From the NCBI RefSeq assembly GCF_004295685.1, contig NZ_AP019369.1:1-64000 (forward strand): a stretch of DNA of 64,000 nt, in the 5' to 3' direction. This DNA comes from Fluviispira sanaruensis (GTDB lineage Bacteria; Bdellovibrionota_B; Oligoflexia; Silvanigrellales; Silvanigrellaceae). Position 1 is the stretch's first letter, and every line of letters starts with the position of its first letter. Shown here piece by piece: positions 14,583 through 23,384 of the stretch. The position numbers were made by a program, and so were the translations under genes. The notes under the pieces are model-generated. The model saw only the letters and a list, made by a program, of their open reading frames with translations. It searched no databases and was not told the DNA's origin.

Positions 14583-17225
14583 ATGATAAAAACGAGCCGA
14601 AATGAGAATATCCCTTTCAGAATTCTGGGCGGCTTTAGAATGCGCTCCGTGTATATTTCATTTATTGTATTTGCCATTACAGCGATTATAACAAATATTT
14701 TTCAAGTTTTTGAATTTATTTCAGGACCCGTGAGTGCTGTCATATTTTTAACCTCAGGGATAATCGCATTTATTATAGTTGAAAAACTTCATGGAGGTAA
14801 ATATCCACTCGAAAATTGTGAAAAACTGCTTGCAAAAATGCAATTATCTCAAAAAATGTTCAATCTTGAAAGCGTTAAAGAAGCAAATGTTGAAGTTAAA
14901 TACAATAAATTTGATGCACACAGTATATCTGAATATGATAAAGATTCTTGGTATTTACCCACAAGTGAAGAAATTATTGGCATAAAAATAGTAGAAATTG
15001 GATTTAATAATACTACAGGTGGAAAAATATTATTCTCTGAAAGCCGTTTTGAAGCATTTTGTTCTGCACTTCTGCAAATTGTTCCAACTCAATCATCTAT
15101 AAAATTTGTAAGCCCAAACGTAATTGACCACGATTGCCCTGAGCATATGAAAAGTAAAAAAATAATGAGGGGCGATTATTTTATATTTATAAGACTGCCA
15201 GTTATTATAGGAATGAAAGAAAAAAAGCAGGAAATTATAAAACTCATAAATTCTAACTTTGTTAGAATGACACCGTCTGAAATGTCCGAAGTAACAGAGA
15301 AAATTTTCTTCCCTTATAATAGCCCATCAAAAAAAGAGAAACCTGTATTTAGAAGCGGTTTTTCATTTGAAAAAGGGTTTGTAAAAGGAGTTTGGTTTGG
15401 AATTGAAACAGCAGTAATAACCCTTGTTCAACTTCCCGCGTATGTTGATGAGCGTTTTCAAATAATTTACACAGCGTTATCAGATATTACATCTACAATT
15501 TCTGTTACGGTTCATCCCGTTAAATTTGAAACTCCTGTCTCAAGTTTCATTAAAGAGAAAATAAAAGTTAAGAAGGGGATTAAAAATGAAAACGAAGATG
15601 CACAAAAACTTCAACATGACGAAATAAATTGTTTTTTTCAGATATCTATTATGCTTCATGGAAGTCCAGAGCAAATAGCGCAAAAATTTTCAGAAATTGA
15701 ATCTATTTGTATACGCTTTGGCGAAAGCAATCGGCCGATTTTTGGACAAGACACAGCATTTGTCTCTGATGCAATGAAAAGTTTTTTACCTGGCAGTGAG
15801 CCTCGGATTCCATTTCGTAGACAAAAAATTAAGAATATAACTGAAATTATTTATTATCTGCCAAGGCCAAAGTTTTCAAAAAAAGTAGAAAACCCTGACT
15901 TAAACTTAAGAACTATTGATAATAGATTGTTTCAAATAAAATTCACGGCACAATATCCAACAGCTTATATCAGTCCGCCAGGAAGTGGTAAATCCCTTTA
16001 TCTTTCTCTTTCAATTTTGTCGCATATACGGAAAAAGAAGTTAAATAGTGTAGGTGGTTGCTACATCGAAATAGGAATGAGTTTTAAATTTCTTTGCCAA
16101 GAAGGTCTTGCCGATGCGTGGCTGACTCTTGTTAAAGAAGCTGATTTTCTACCACTTGAAGATCATCCATTAAGAGCATTTTTTTCGTTTGGAGCAATGG
16201 GGCGAGAAGCTGCTACAGAGTGGATTTGTGAATTGTGTTCTATCGATTACGACAAAGAATCAGCTGTTGCTGCTGACGTAAGAGAAATTATCAAAAGTTG
16301 TAATAATGAGAAAGTGTATTCCCTTGAAATATTTTATAATTTATTTGAAAAAACTTTTATTGAAAAAGCTTCAAGTGATGAAAAATGGCTCGATAGAATT
16401 CAAAATTTAAAAAATTTTGTTGATCCAAATGTTTTCGGCAAAATATTTGTCCCAAAGGAAACAAGAAATTTTGCTTGGGAAAATGCGCGTTTTATTTACT
16501 TTTCAACTTCATCTACAAAAGTAACGCAACCAAAGAAACTCTATGGAGCGTATTTTTCCATGGCGATTTCACTGAGTGAAATGCTTTGTGAAAAGCATAC
16601 TTCAAAACAATTAGAGCCACTCGAAATGCAATTTGTTGTAGATGAGATTCATGCAGCGCGTGACAGTATTCCGCAGAAAAAACTTAGAATAATGAACTCA
16701 CAGGGAAGAAAAGACGGGATGCGTTCTGAGTTTGCAACGCAGGAATTAACAGATTTAGTAATAGATTCAGAGGATGAAAAGAAAAAATTTGGAATCATTG
16801 CAACAACTAGAAGACTTTTCTTTAAAGAGAATCCAGGTGATCTTGTTTCTTATATGTTAAAATCAAGCTCAGATTTAAAAAATAAGCTTGAGAGAATTGA
16901 ATATGTTTCTAAAAGCAATTTAGAGCTTATGTCTGAAGGAAGATATGCATGGGGATATATAGATGAAAACAGAGAAATTCACCAAGTCATTCTAGATGTG
17001 AATAAAGTCGACCTATGGGCATCAACAACGCACGCGGGAAGCATTGCGATTCGGCAGGCATGTTTAAGGACAGGGCTATATGATTACTGGACTACATGCG
17101 AATTATTAGCAAAGCGAGGTCCTGTTGAACTTCCGCAATTTATTCCTCCAGACGAAGAAATTCAAAAAATTGTTACAGAAGTGATTCGCAATCCAAATAA
17201 AAATTTAAGCGATTTATTAAATTAA
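14583..17225 (+). CDS. VirB3-VirB4 fusion, T4SS ATPase (TraC/TrbE-like)
   Basis: An 880-residue protein. The first 75 residues contain two membrane segments like VirB3/TraL, followed by a VirB4/TraC-type body. Walker A is SPPGSGKS at about 463-470, Walker B FVVDEIHAA at about 683-691, with downstream GRKDGM and TTRR motifs. VirB4 ATPases power pilus assembly and substrate transfer at the inner membrane. VirB3-VirB4 fusions are known in other conjugation systems. It lies between the pilin and a VirB5-like gene. Confidence 0.88.
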   Translation: MIKTSRNENIPFRILGGFRMRSVYISFIVFAITAIITNIFQVFEFISGPVSAVIFLTSGIIAFIIVEKLHGGKYPLENCEKLLAKMQLSQKMFNLESVKEANVEVKYNKFDAHSISEYDKDSWYLPTSEEIIGIKIVEIGFNNTTGGKILFSESRFEAFCSALLQIVPTQSSIKFVSPNVIDHDCPEHMKSKKIMRGDYFIFIRLPVIIGMKEKKQEIIKLINSNFVRMTPSEMSEVTEKIFFPYNSPSKKEKPVFRSGFSFEKGFVKGVWFGIETAVITLVQLPAYVDERFQIIYTALSDITSTISVTVHPVKFETPVSSFIKEKIKVKKGIKNENEDAQKLQHDEINCFFQISIMLHGSPEQIAQKFSEIESICIRFGESNRPIFGQDTAFVSDAMKSFLPGSEPRIPFRRQKIKNITEIIYYLPRPKFSKKVENPDLNLRTIDNRLFQIKFTAQYPTAYISPPGSGKSLYLSLSILSHIRKKKLNSVGGCYIEIGMSFKFLCQEGLADAWLTLVKEADFLPLEDHPLRAFFSFGAMGREAATEWICELCSIDYDKESAVAADVREIIKSCNNEKVYSLEIFYNLFEKTFIEKASSDEKWLDRIQNLKNFVDPNVFGKIFVPKETRNFAWENARFIYFSTSSTKVTQPKKLYGAYFSMAISLSEMLCEKHTSKQLEPLEMQFVVDEIHAARDSIPQKKLRIMNSQGRKDGMRSEFATQELTDLVIDSEDEKKKFGIIATTRRLFFKENPGDLVSYMLKSSSDLKNKLERIEYVSKSNLELMSEGRYAWGYIDENREIHQVILDVNKVDLWASTTHAGSIAIRQACLRTGLYDYWTTCELLAKRGPVELPQFIPPDEEIQKIVTEVIRNPNKNLSDLLN

Positions 17226-17248
17226 TTAATAAGAAGAAGGGAATTTTT

Positions 17249-18352
17249 ATGGAAAGTATAGAGAAAAAAAATGAATACAAAGAAAAAATGTTTTATGTAA
17301 ATGAAAATCAAAGTGCAGAAGTCAATGAAAAAAGTGAAAATTTAAATAATTCAAGGCGAGGCTTTTTAAGCCTCGCTTTTCTTGCGGGAGCAGGAATTGC
17401 GAGTGTATTAAAAGAAAAAGTCGCAAAAGCTGACCCCATCGGGGGCGACACAGCAGCTCTCACAGAATTAACAAGCTGGTTAAAATTCCAATGGGCAACT
17501 CATATTGTTCCCACAGCTAAAACCATTAAAGAATCATATGAAATGGCAAAGGGATGGGTTGAGGCATGGAATGGTTTTGTCACTGCGTATAATGAAGCCG
17601 CACGATTTATTCAGGATGGTGTCACTGCATTAACAAGTCCTGAAGAAAATATTTTTTATCTTCAATTAAAACAGATGATTGATTATGTGGATAGGATATT
17701 AGAGTATCGCGGTAATATTTTAAGTTTCCGTCTGCACTATTTAAATCCAGTTTTAATGCAGAAAATTGATAGTTATATTAGCATGGGGCAGAGTTTTTCG
17801 CGTAGAGCACGTAATCTCGCAATGCTACAGTACTATAAAAAAGATAATGAAGACGAAATCACCGACGCACAAAGAAGAGATTTCATGCGTCGCTATCCAA
17901 ACTCTAATATCGAACGAGCATCAATTCGTGCATCAAATGACATCGCAAATTACGGCTATGAATCATTGAGAATAGAAGCTCTTAAAGACACAGTCGAGTT
18001 CATAAAAAAAGAAGTTACGAAATATCCAATAAAACCAGGTAAGCCTGGAAAAGGCGAAGCTCCACAGAAAAGTAGAGGTCAGGTTTTCCAAGAGCTATCA
18101 GCTGTTACAAGCGTAGATATTGCTCTCCAGCAAACTCATCTCTTAAATGAAATAAATATAAAACTTACAAATTTAATGATGATAATGACGCAAGCGGGGC
18201 AGGGGCCTGTAATAAGCGACAATGAACAAATTGTTACAAAAGAAATGTTTGCTGAAATTGCTCGTAAAATGCAGATGTCAATCAAAGAAATCAATAATCC
18301 ATTTCTAAAAAAGAATGGCAAAGAAGAAAAAAACAAAAAGGACAATTCATAA
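17249..18352 (+). CDS. VirB5/TrbJ-like periplasmic protein with twin-arginine signal
   Basis: A 367-residue protein. After a hydrophilic leader of about 35 residues comes SRRGFLSLAF, a good twin-arginine consensus, then a hydrophobic stretch and AKA cleavage near residue 61. The mature part is largely helical with a C-terminal amphipathic segment (LNEINIKLTNLMMIMTQ) typical of VirB5/TrbJ minor pilins, which tip the pilus and contact recipients. VirB5-like proteins normally use Sec, so Tat export would be unusual. Operon position between VirB4 and VirB6 supports the call. Confidence 0.7.
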   Translation: MESIEKKNEYKEKMFYVNENQSAEVNEKSENLNNSRRGFLSLAFLAGAGIASVLKEKVAKADPIGGDTAALTELTSWLKFQWATHIVPTAKTIKESYEMAKGWVEAWNGFVTAYNEAARFIQDGVTALTSPEENIFYLQLKQMIDYVDRILEYRGNILSFRLHYLNPVLMQKIDSYISMGQSFSRRARNLAMLQYYKKDNEDEITDAQRRDFMRRYPNSNIERASIRASNDIANYGYESLRIEALKDTVEFIKKEVTKYPIKPGKPGKGEAPQKSRGQVFQELSAVTSVDIALQQTHLLNEINIKLTNLMMIMTQAGQGPVISDNEQIVTKEMFAEIARKMQMSIKEINNPFLKKNGKEEKNKKDNS

Positions 18353-18393
18353 AACTCATGAATAATTACTCTTTAAAAATGAAAGGAGTAAGT

Positions 18394-19431
18394 GTGGAAG
18401 ATTTTTTAAACAGTATGCTTTTGGTAGTTTCTTCTGTTGCTTTTACCTCAATCGTAATTGCAATTTTATATAACTGGATAGCAGGGCATTTTGATAGTAG
18501 AAAAATGATTCAGTCTTTAACGATTCTTCTGACTATAGGCGCTGGGATTACAGTATCAGCTATGTTCACAGCAAATATAAACTCTGATTCGATTAATAAA
18601 AATCAAGATTTTTGTACAAATACATTTCCATTTCTATGCGGATCTTGGCCTGTTTTTTTTAATCTTTTTCCATTTGTGCTGCAGCCGATCATTAAAACGT
18701 TTGGTCTTACTGGAGCAATTCCTTCGATTTTAATCTCAAGCCTCGCTGCATTTATGATCTATACAAAATTAATTAAGGGAGTTTGGCTAGGAAATAAGGA
18801 AATTATGGGAGCATTTTTTTGTGGAATCATTCTCTATCTAACACTCGCTCATTTCTACTATTTAAAAGATGGGATTTGGAATTTAGTCGATCAACTTTTT
18901 AATACGGACGGCAAGGGAAGTCTCGCGGTATTTGCAGAGAAATACAATAATTGGAATGTGCTCGTATCGAGGGCTTCTTATGAGAATGATGACGCGAGCA
19001 TATATTCAAAAATTTCGACTGGAGTAGGTGCTCATTTTCTTGAAGCATTTAAAAATGGTTTACTTGAACTTCCTCTTGGATTTCTTGGGGCATTAAATTG
19101 TTTTATTATAGTCCTCCAACAGCTTTTTATTTGCATGATTCCATTTACAGTTCTTAAATCTGTTTTTACGTTTGAAAATAACACATTTGTCGCGTTAAAA
19201 GCAATTTTTGGTTATTCTATATTTTGCGTTGGTTTGCACATAGAACTGATGCTTTTAAGCTTTATTCCATCTGCGCCAGAAAGCATAAGCTTCACTTCAT
19301 TTTTTTCAGGCACGTTTTTTCTTCTCGTTATTTTTCTACTCATAATGTTTGTTTGCGTTGTCATGACAGTGTTTGTAGTATTAGTATTATTCTCAATTTT
19401 AAAACCATTTCTATCTGTAGCTGCTATATAA
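18394..19431 (+). CDS. VirB6/TrbL-like polytopic inner-membrane protein
   Basis: About 345 residues with seven or more hydrophobic segments and a central periplasmic-type loop, like VirB6/TrbL/TraG-N proteins that form part of the inner-membrane channel. The start is placed at GTG 18394 because AAAGGAG (18382-18388) lies 5 bp upstream; an in-frame ATG at 18358 has no ribosome-binding site and would add 12 residues. It follows the VirB5-like gene closely. Confidence 0.75.
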   Translation: MEDFLNSMLLVVSSVAFTSIVIAILYNWIAGHFDSRKMIQSLTILLTIGAGITVSAMFTANINSDSINKNQDFCTNTFPFLCGSWPVFFNLFPFVLQPIIKTFGLTGAIPSILISSLAAFMIYTKLIKGVWLGNKEIMGAFFCGIILYLTLAHFYYLKDGIWNLVDQLFNTDGKGSLAVFAEKYNNWNVLVSRASYENDDASIYSKISTGVGAHFLEAFKNGLLELPLGFLGALNCFIIVLQQLFICMIPFTVLKSVFTFENNTFVALKAIFGYSIFCVGLHIELMLLSFIPSAPESISFTSFFSGTFFLLVIFLLIMFVCVVMTVFVVLVLFSILKPFLSVAAI

Positions 19432-19451
19432 TAATTTTAAAGGAAAATCGT

Positions 19452-20096
19452 ATGAATGATGAAAATAAGAAGATAAAAGAAAAAAGGAATTGGAACTTAA
19501 TAATATATAACTTATCAAAATTTTACTATTTTTGGCAGATATTTAATCCAATTATTTTTATAGTATTGATTTGTTATATTGTTTATTTAAAAGCACCAAA
19601 TGTTCCTCGAATCGAAATTTCACCTGCTCTTGTTATAGAAAATGGTAGAGTATCACGGCTTGCATGTAATTCCGATGATGAGGCTTTTAAAGAAGTTGCC
19701 GTTCAGCTTTCAGAATCTCTTGCACAGATTTTATATGCGTATTCATCGAGTGATTCCTATTCTGCTAAAACAGCAGCATTTGGGATAAATTTTGAAGAGA
19801 ATTCTCCATCTGCAAGTAAATTTCATGACTTTGTTGTAAGAAACATTGAACTCACAGCAAAAGGAAATTCAGGAGAATTTAAAATTGACAAAGAAAAAAT
19901 TAAAGCTGGATCGTTACCAACTGATTTTTCAATCTACGTAGTTATTCTTTCAGGAACTCAGCTTCTACAATCAAAAACAGGCACAGTCTCACAAATGAAA
20001 AAACTTAGTGTAACTTTTAAATTTAATATGGATAGGGGGAGTGATGGAAAAGTTTTTAAAATCATCGGTTTTAATCCTGATTTTAGCAGTATTTAA
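19452..20096 (+). CDS. VirB8/TraE-like inner-membrane assembly protein
   Basis: A 214-residue protein starting at ATG 19452 behind AAAGGA. A basic cytoplasmic N-terminus (1-30), one membrane helix (about 32-48) and a soluble periplasmic domain match VirB8/TraE topology and length. VirB8 proteins nucleate the T4SS core at the inner membrane. It overlaps the following TraK/VirB9-like gene by 53 bp in another frame. Confidence 0.7.
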   Translation: MNDENKKIKEKRNWNLIIYNLSKFYYFWQIFNPIIFIVLICYIVYLKAPNVPRIEISPALVIENGRVSRLACNSDDEAFKEVAVQLSESLAQILYAYSSSDSYSAKTAAFGINFEENSPSASKFHDFVVRNIELTAKGNSGEFKIDKEKIKAGSLPTDFSIYVVILSGTQLLQSKTGTVSQMKKLSVTFKFNMDRGSDGKVFKIIGFNPDFSSI

Positions 20097-21048
20097 TGCA
20101 TTGAATATTTATGCCCTAACAGGGGCTCCTGCAACAGATAATACTCTTGTTTCATCTCAGTTTGCTGTGCGAAATGTTTTAAGCAATGATAATAATATCC
20201 CTGTAATAAATGTAACTCCTTCACGTCCAACACTTGTGCAGTTTCCTGAAGAGCTTTCAAATTGCAGTGGCGCTTCAAAAATTATTAAACTCGATTACGG
20301 TGATGCAAGCGTAACATCAAATAGTTTATCCTTACAAAGCAATCAAAATATGCAAGCACAAACAGAAAACAAATCAGCTGCTACTTATTCGGCAGTTATA
20401 TTAACTGTCGCTCTTGGTAATTCTGAGGGAAATCAGTCAGGTCAGAATAATTTTACATTTGATGATTTAAAAGAAATGCCAGTAACATGGTATATCTGTC
20501 GAATGAAAAGGCAAAAAACAGATACATTTTGTCAAGCCTATCTTAATAACAATGAACCTTATTGTTGGGTTGCCATTGCTGTGAGAATTGTTGATCCAAT
20601 ATACACTAATGGGATTGTAATCCTTGAAAAACCAAACGGAGTCAATTCGCTTGTAAAACCAGAGCAACTGGAAGGGGTGCCGTTTGTTAATACCTTTTTA
20701 GATAAAAAAACGAATAAAATTCATGAAGGAAAGAGCATAATTGATAAGATAAAAAGTAAAAAAGAGAGTGAATTTAAAAAACCAGTTATTACAAAAAAAG
20801 TGGATGCAATTCTTGTAAGCGAAGCACAGAGCTTTAAAAAGGAAAACACTGACAATAATAAAATTAAGGATACAGTTAAAAAAATTGAAAAAGATAATGA
20901 CATAGATATCCCATTATTACCTGAAAATAGAAATAAAATAAAAGAGGAAGATAAAACAAAAAAAATAGTCGATCTCAAGAAAACGAATGAAAAAAAAGAT
21001 TTAGAAGCTTTAGTTGATCCATCTGTTTTTCAAAACGTTATTAACTAA
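20044..21048 (+). CDS. VirB9/TraK-like outer-membrane core component
   Basis: A 334-residue protein with a Sec signal peptide (hydrophobic 8-24, IYA cleavage). The first 220 residues are beta-rich with a cysteine-containing region around TWYICRMKRQ. The last 110 residues are lysine-rich and low complexity. Position between VirB8/TraE and VirB10/TraB matches the conserved E-K-B order of F-type systems. Family assignment rests mainly on order and architecture. The start overlaps the preceding gene. Confidence 0.65.
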   Translation: MEKFLKSSVLILILAVFNALNIYALTGAPATDNTLVSSQFAVRNVLSNDNNIPVINVTPSRPTLVQFPEELSNCSGASKIIKLDYGDASVTSNSLSLQSNQNMQAQTENKSAATYSAVILTVALGNSEGNQSGQNNFTFDDLKEMPVTWYICRMKRQKTDTFCQAYLNNNEPYCWVAIAVRIVDPIYTNGIVILEKPNGVNSLVKPEQLEGVPFVNTFLDKKTNKIHEGKSIIDKIKSKKESEFKKPVITKKVDAILVSEAQSFKKENTDNNKIKDTVKKIEKDNDIDIPLLPENRNKIKEEDKTKKIVDLKKTNEKKDLEALVDPSVFQNVIN

Positions 21049-21062
21049 TTTGGAGATAATAT

Positions 21063-22337
21063 ATGGCTATCGATAAAATTATTATGAAAAAAATTGCGGT
21101 TTCAACAGTAATTTTTTCATCGATCGGTGGAGGAATATATGGATCTGTGCGCTATGTTATGTCGACAAATAAAAAAGTCCAAACCGTGCCAGACTCAGTT
21201 AAAAAAAGCGCAAAAGACATTCCAGCTGACGAAGCATTTGCAGCTCAATTTGAAACAAATAAGGTTGCAAATGATCCAGTTGCAGATGCAGAGGCAAAAA
21301 AAATAATCGCTGAGCGTGAAAAAAATAATTCATCACAGAAGGGCGCTACTGAGAAAGTTGAGCTTGTGAATTCTCAGAGTGAAACCAATAAAGATAAAGA
21401 AAAGGGAAATATTAATGAAGTAGAGAAAAAAGATGTTTTAGAAAGTGTAACAACTACTGTAAGAGACATTGACAGCGAGTTTGCTCCTTCAAGTACAAAG
21501 CTTACGAGAACAGATTTTAGATCAGTTTTAGTAGCTGAGAATAAAACAGGCAGTAATAAAAATTTTGTAAATGGGGATGCTGCGCAAACGCAGAGTGCTG
21601 AAGCTTTGGTGCCTGCATTTGCTACAAATGCACATCGCAATAGCAATAAGCAATTTACTAATGAAACTGCTCAAGAAAAGACTTCTGAGTTGCCTATAAA
21701 GAAAAGCAAAGGAAGTCTTTTGCTAGCTTCCAATGGCACTCTTACGAGCCTTCAAGGTCGCGACACTTCAATAGGCGCAGCTGGTTATCAAATTAAAGCA
21801 GGAACGCGTGTCCTAGCTCTGCTTCCTGATGGGCTAACAATTACATCAGGAGGGCCGCAACCTACAAGCTTGAGTGTAATAGGGCCACTCGACGATTTTC
21901 TTTTTCCGAGCGGTTATATCATCACAGCAAACGCACTCCTAAATCCGAGCGAAGACAAAATCTACATAGAAACAAATTTTTGTGCTTCAAAAAACAACAG
22001 AATTAAAAGCGTTTCATGTAAAGGTGTAATTAAGGACATCAGAGGATATACAGGGCTTTCGGGGGATATTTATAATAATTCGGTTTGGAGCGCTGTGGTT
22101 GCTTTCTCGGGGGCTACCCTAGCTTCTATACCTCTTTCTCGGATTGAGCGTTCAGCGACTATTAACGGAACAATTGAAAACGTTTCGGTGGCTAATACGA
22201 TAAATGCTTCACTTGCTCAAGGAATACAGTCTGTCACTCAGAATATTCAAAAGGGGTTTGACAAGAGCGGCACACAAATCACGATTCCGCAAAACTCAAT
22301 CGTACATATTTTATTCACACAAGACACAGTTCTTTAA
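21063..22337 (+). CDS. VirB10/TraB/TrbI-like envelope-spanning protein
   Basis: A 424-residue protein with a short cytoplasmic N-terminus, one membrane helix (about 9-30), a long charged low-complexity linker (35-210) and a C-terminal TrbI-like domain. Landmarks in that domain are IKAGTRVLALLPDGLTI, GPLDDFLFPSGYI and a final PQNSIVHILFTQD. VirB10 proteins span both membranes and couple ATPase energy to channel opening. It follows the TraK/VirB9-like gene by 14 bp. Confidence 0.85.
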   Translation: MAIDKIIMKKIAVSTVIFSSIGGGIYGSVRYVMSTNKKVQTVPDSVKKSAKDIPADEAFAAQFETNKVANDPVADAEAKKIIAEREKNNSSQKGATEKVELVNSQSETNKDKEKGNINEVEKKDVLESVTTTVRDIDSEFAPSSTKLTRTDFRSVLVAENKTGSNKNFVNGDAAQTQSAEALVPAFATNAHRNSNKQFTNETAQEKTSELPIKKSKGSLLLASNGTLTSLQGRDTSIGAAGYQIKAGTRVLALLPDGLTITSGGPQPTSLSVIGPLDDFLFPSGYIITANALLNPSEDKIYIETNFCASKNNRIKSVSCKGVIKDIRGYTGLSGDIYNNSVWSAVVAFSGATLASIPLSRIERSATINGTIENVSVANTINASLAQGIQSVTQNIQKGFDKSGTQITIPQNSIVHILFTQDTVL

Positions 22338-22369
22338 ATTTATATAATAATAAAATGAGGGAATTTTAG

Positions 22370-23341
22370 ATGAAGTTGCTCAAAATTTTTATCATTTATA
22401 TTCTATTTGCCAATATGATTTGTAGTGCAGAGATATTTCATGACGGCTCACAACTGAAACTCGTATACCCGAATCCACTTAAAAAAAACATTCTAAATAA
22501 ACAATCAGAATTAAAAAACAAGCACTTTAAAAAGAAGAGTATCTCATTAAAAAAGAGCGCGTTAAAAAACGTTAATAGCAATGCAAATAAGAAAAAGCTT
22601 AAAAGTGTTTTTTCAAATTCTTACTCCTACAAACACAGTTATTTATTTAATGCAGATGTTATGCACCCAATCTCAGGCGATGTAGTGAGTAAATTTGGCT
22701 GGAACGCATTTGGTGAAGGGGGATTTAATACGGGGATATTAATAAAACCTCTTAAAAAAGAGGTTTTTTCTCCTGCTGCTGGAAAAATTATCTTTATAGG
22801 AGAGGTTGATGGATACACAGGTAAAACAATTGCAATAAAAAGCGATAATTTTTTTGCTGTTATATCTGGGAAAATTAGTGGTAATTTTACAGAAGGGATG
22901 CAGCTAAATAAAGGGCAAAAAATAGGCGAATTATCATCAGACAATTTAAATTTTGAAGTGCGCGATTTTCGTGGAAATCCTTACGATCCTATCGCTGTCG
23001 TAAGCAAGAAAAAACGAATTGTAAGAAACGTAAATATTTTTCAGGCATTTGAAAAATTACTTTTAAAACACGGATTTCATCCTAAATTCATCCCAATCAT
23101 GTTTTGTATAGCAAATTGGGAATCAAGTTTGAATCCCTCAGCTACAAATTACAATCGAAATAAAACTCTAGATATAGGTCTTTTTCAAATAAATTCTATC
23201 TGGCAGAAAAAATGCAGAGCAAGCATAAATCAGTTGTATGACATAGACGCTAACACACGATGTGCTTTGACTGTGCTTAAAGTTCAAGGACTCAGTGCAT
23301 GGGTGACATATAATAAATATGCTTCTATGTGTAATGGGTAA
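22370..23341 (+). CDS. Degenerate LytM (M23) domain fused to a VirB1-like transglycosylase
   Basis: A 323-residue exported protein (signal 1-20). Residues about 95-215 follow the M23/LytM pattern (HPISGDVVSKFGW, PAAGKIIFIG, LNFEVRDFRGNPYDP). The zinc ligands are missing: N replaces H in GFNTG and in NLNFEVR, so this part is probably a non-catalytic wall-binding or activating domain. Residues about 240-323 are a lysozyme/SLT domain with catalytic glutamate in ANWESSLNPSATN and the DIGLFQIN motif. VirB1-type enzymes open peptidoglycan for the secretion channel. The fusion combines two wall-targeting modules in one transfer protein. Confidence 0.8.
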   Translation: MKLLKIFIIYILFANMICSAEIFHDGSQLKLVYPNPLKKNILNKQSELKNKHFKKKSISLKKSALKNVNSNANKKKLKSVFSNSYSYKHSYLFNADVMHPISGDVVSKFGWNAFGEGGFNTGILIKPLKKEVFSPAAGKIIFIGEVDGYTGKTIAIKSDNFFAVISGKISGNFTEGMQLNKGQKIGELSSDNLNFEVRDFRGNPYDPIAVVSKKKRIVRNVNIFQAFEKLLLKHGFHPKFIPIMFCIANWESSLNPSATNYNRNKTLDIGLFQINSIWQKKCRASINQLYDIDANTRCALTVLKVQGLSAWVTYNKYASMCNG

Positions 23342-23384
23342 ATTCAATAATTTTTAAAATTAAATAATATTTGAGAGGTTTACT

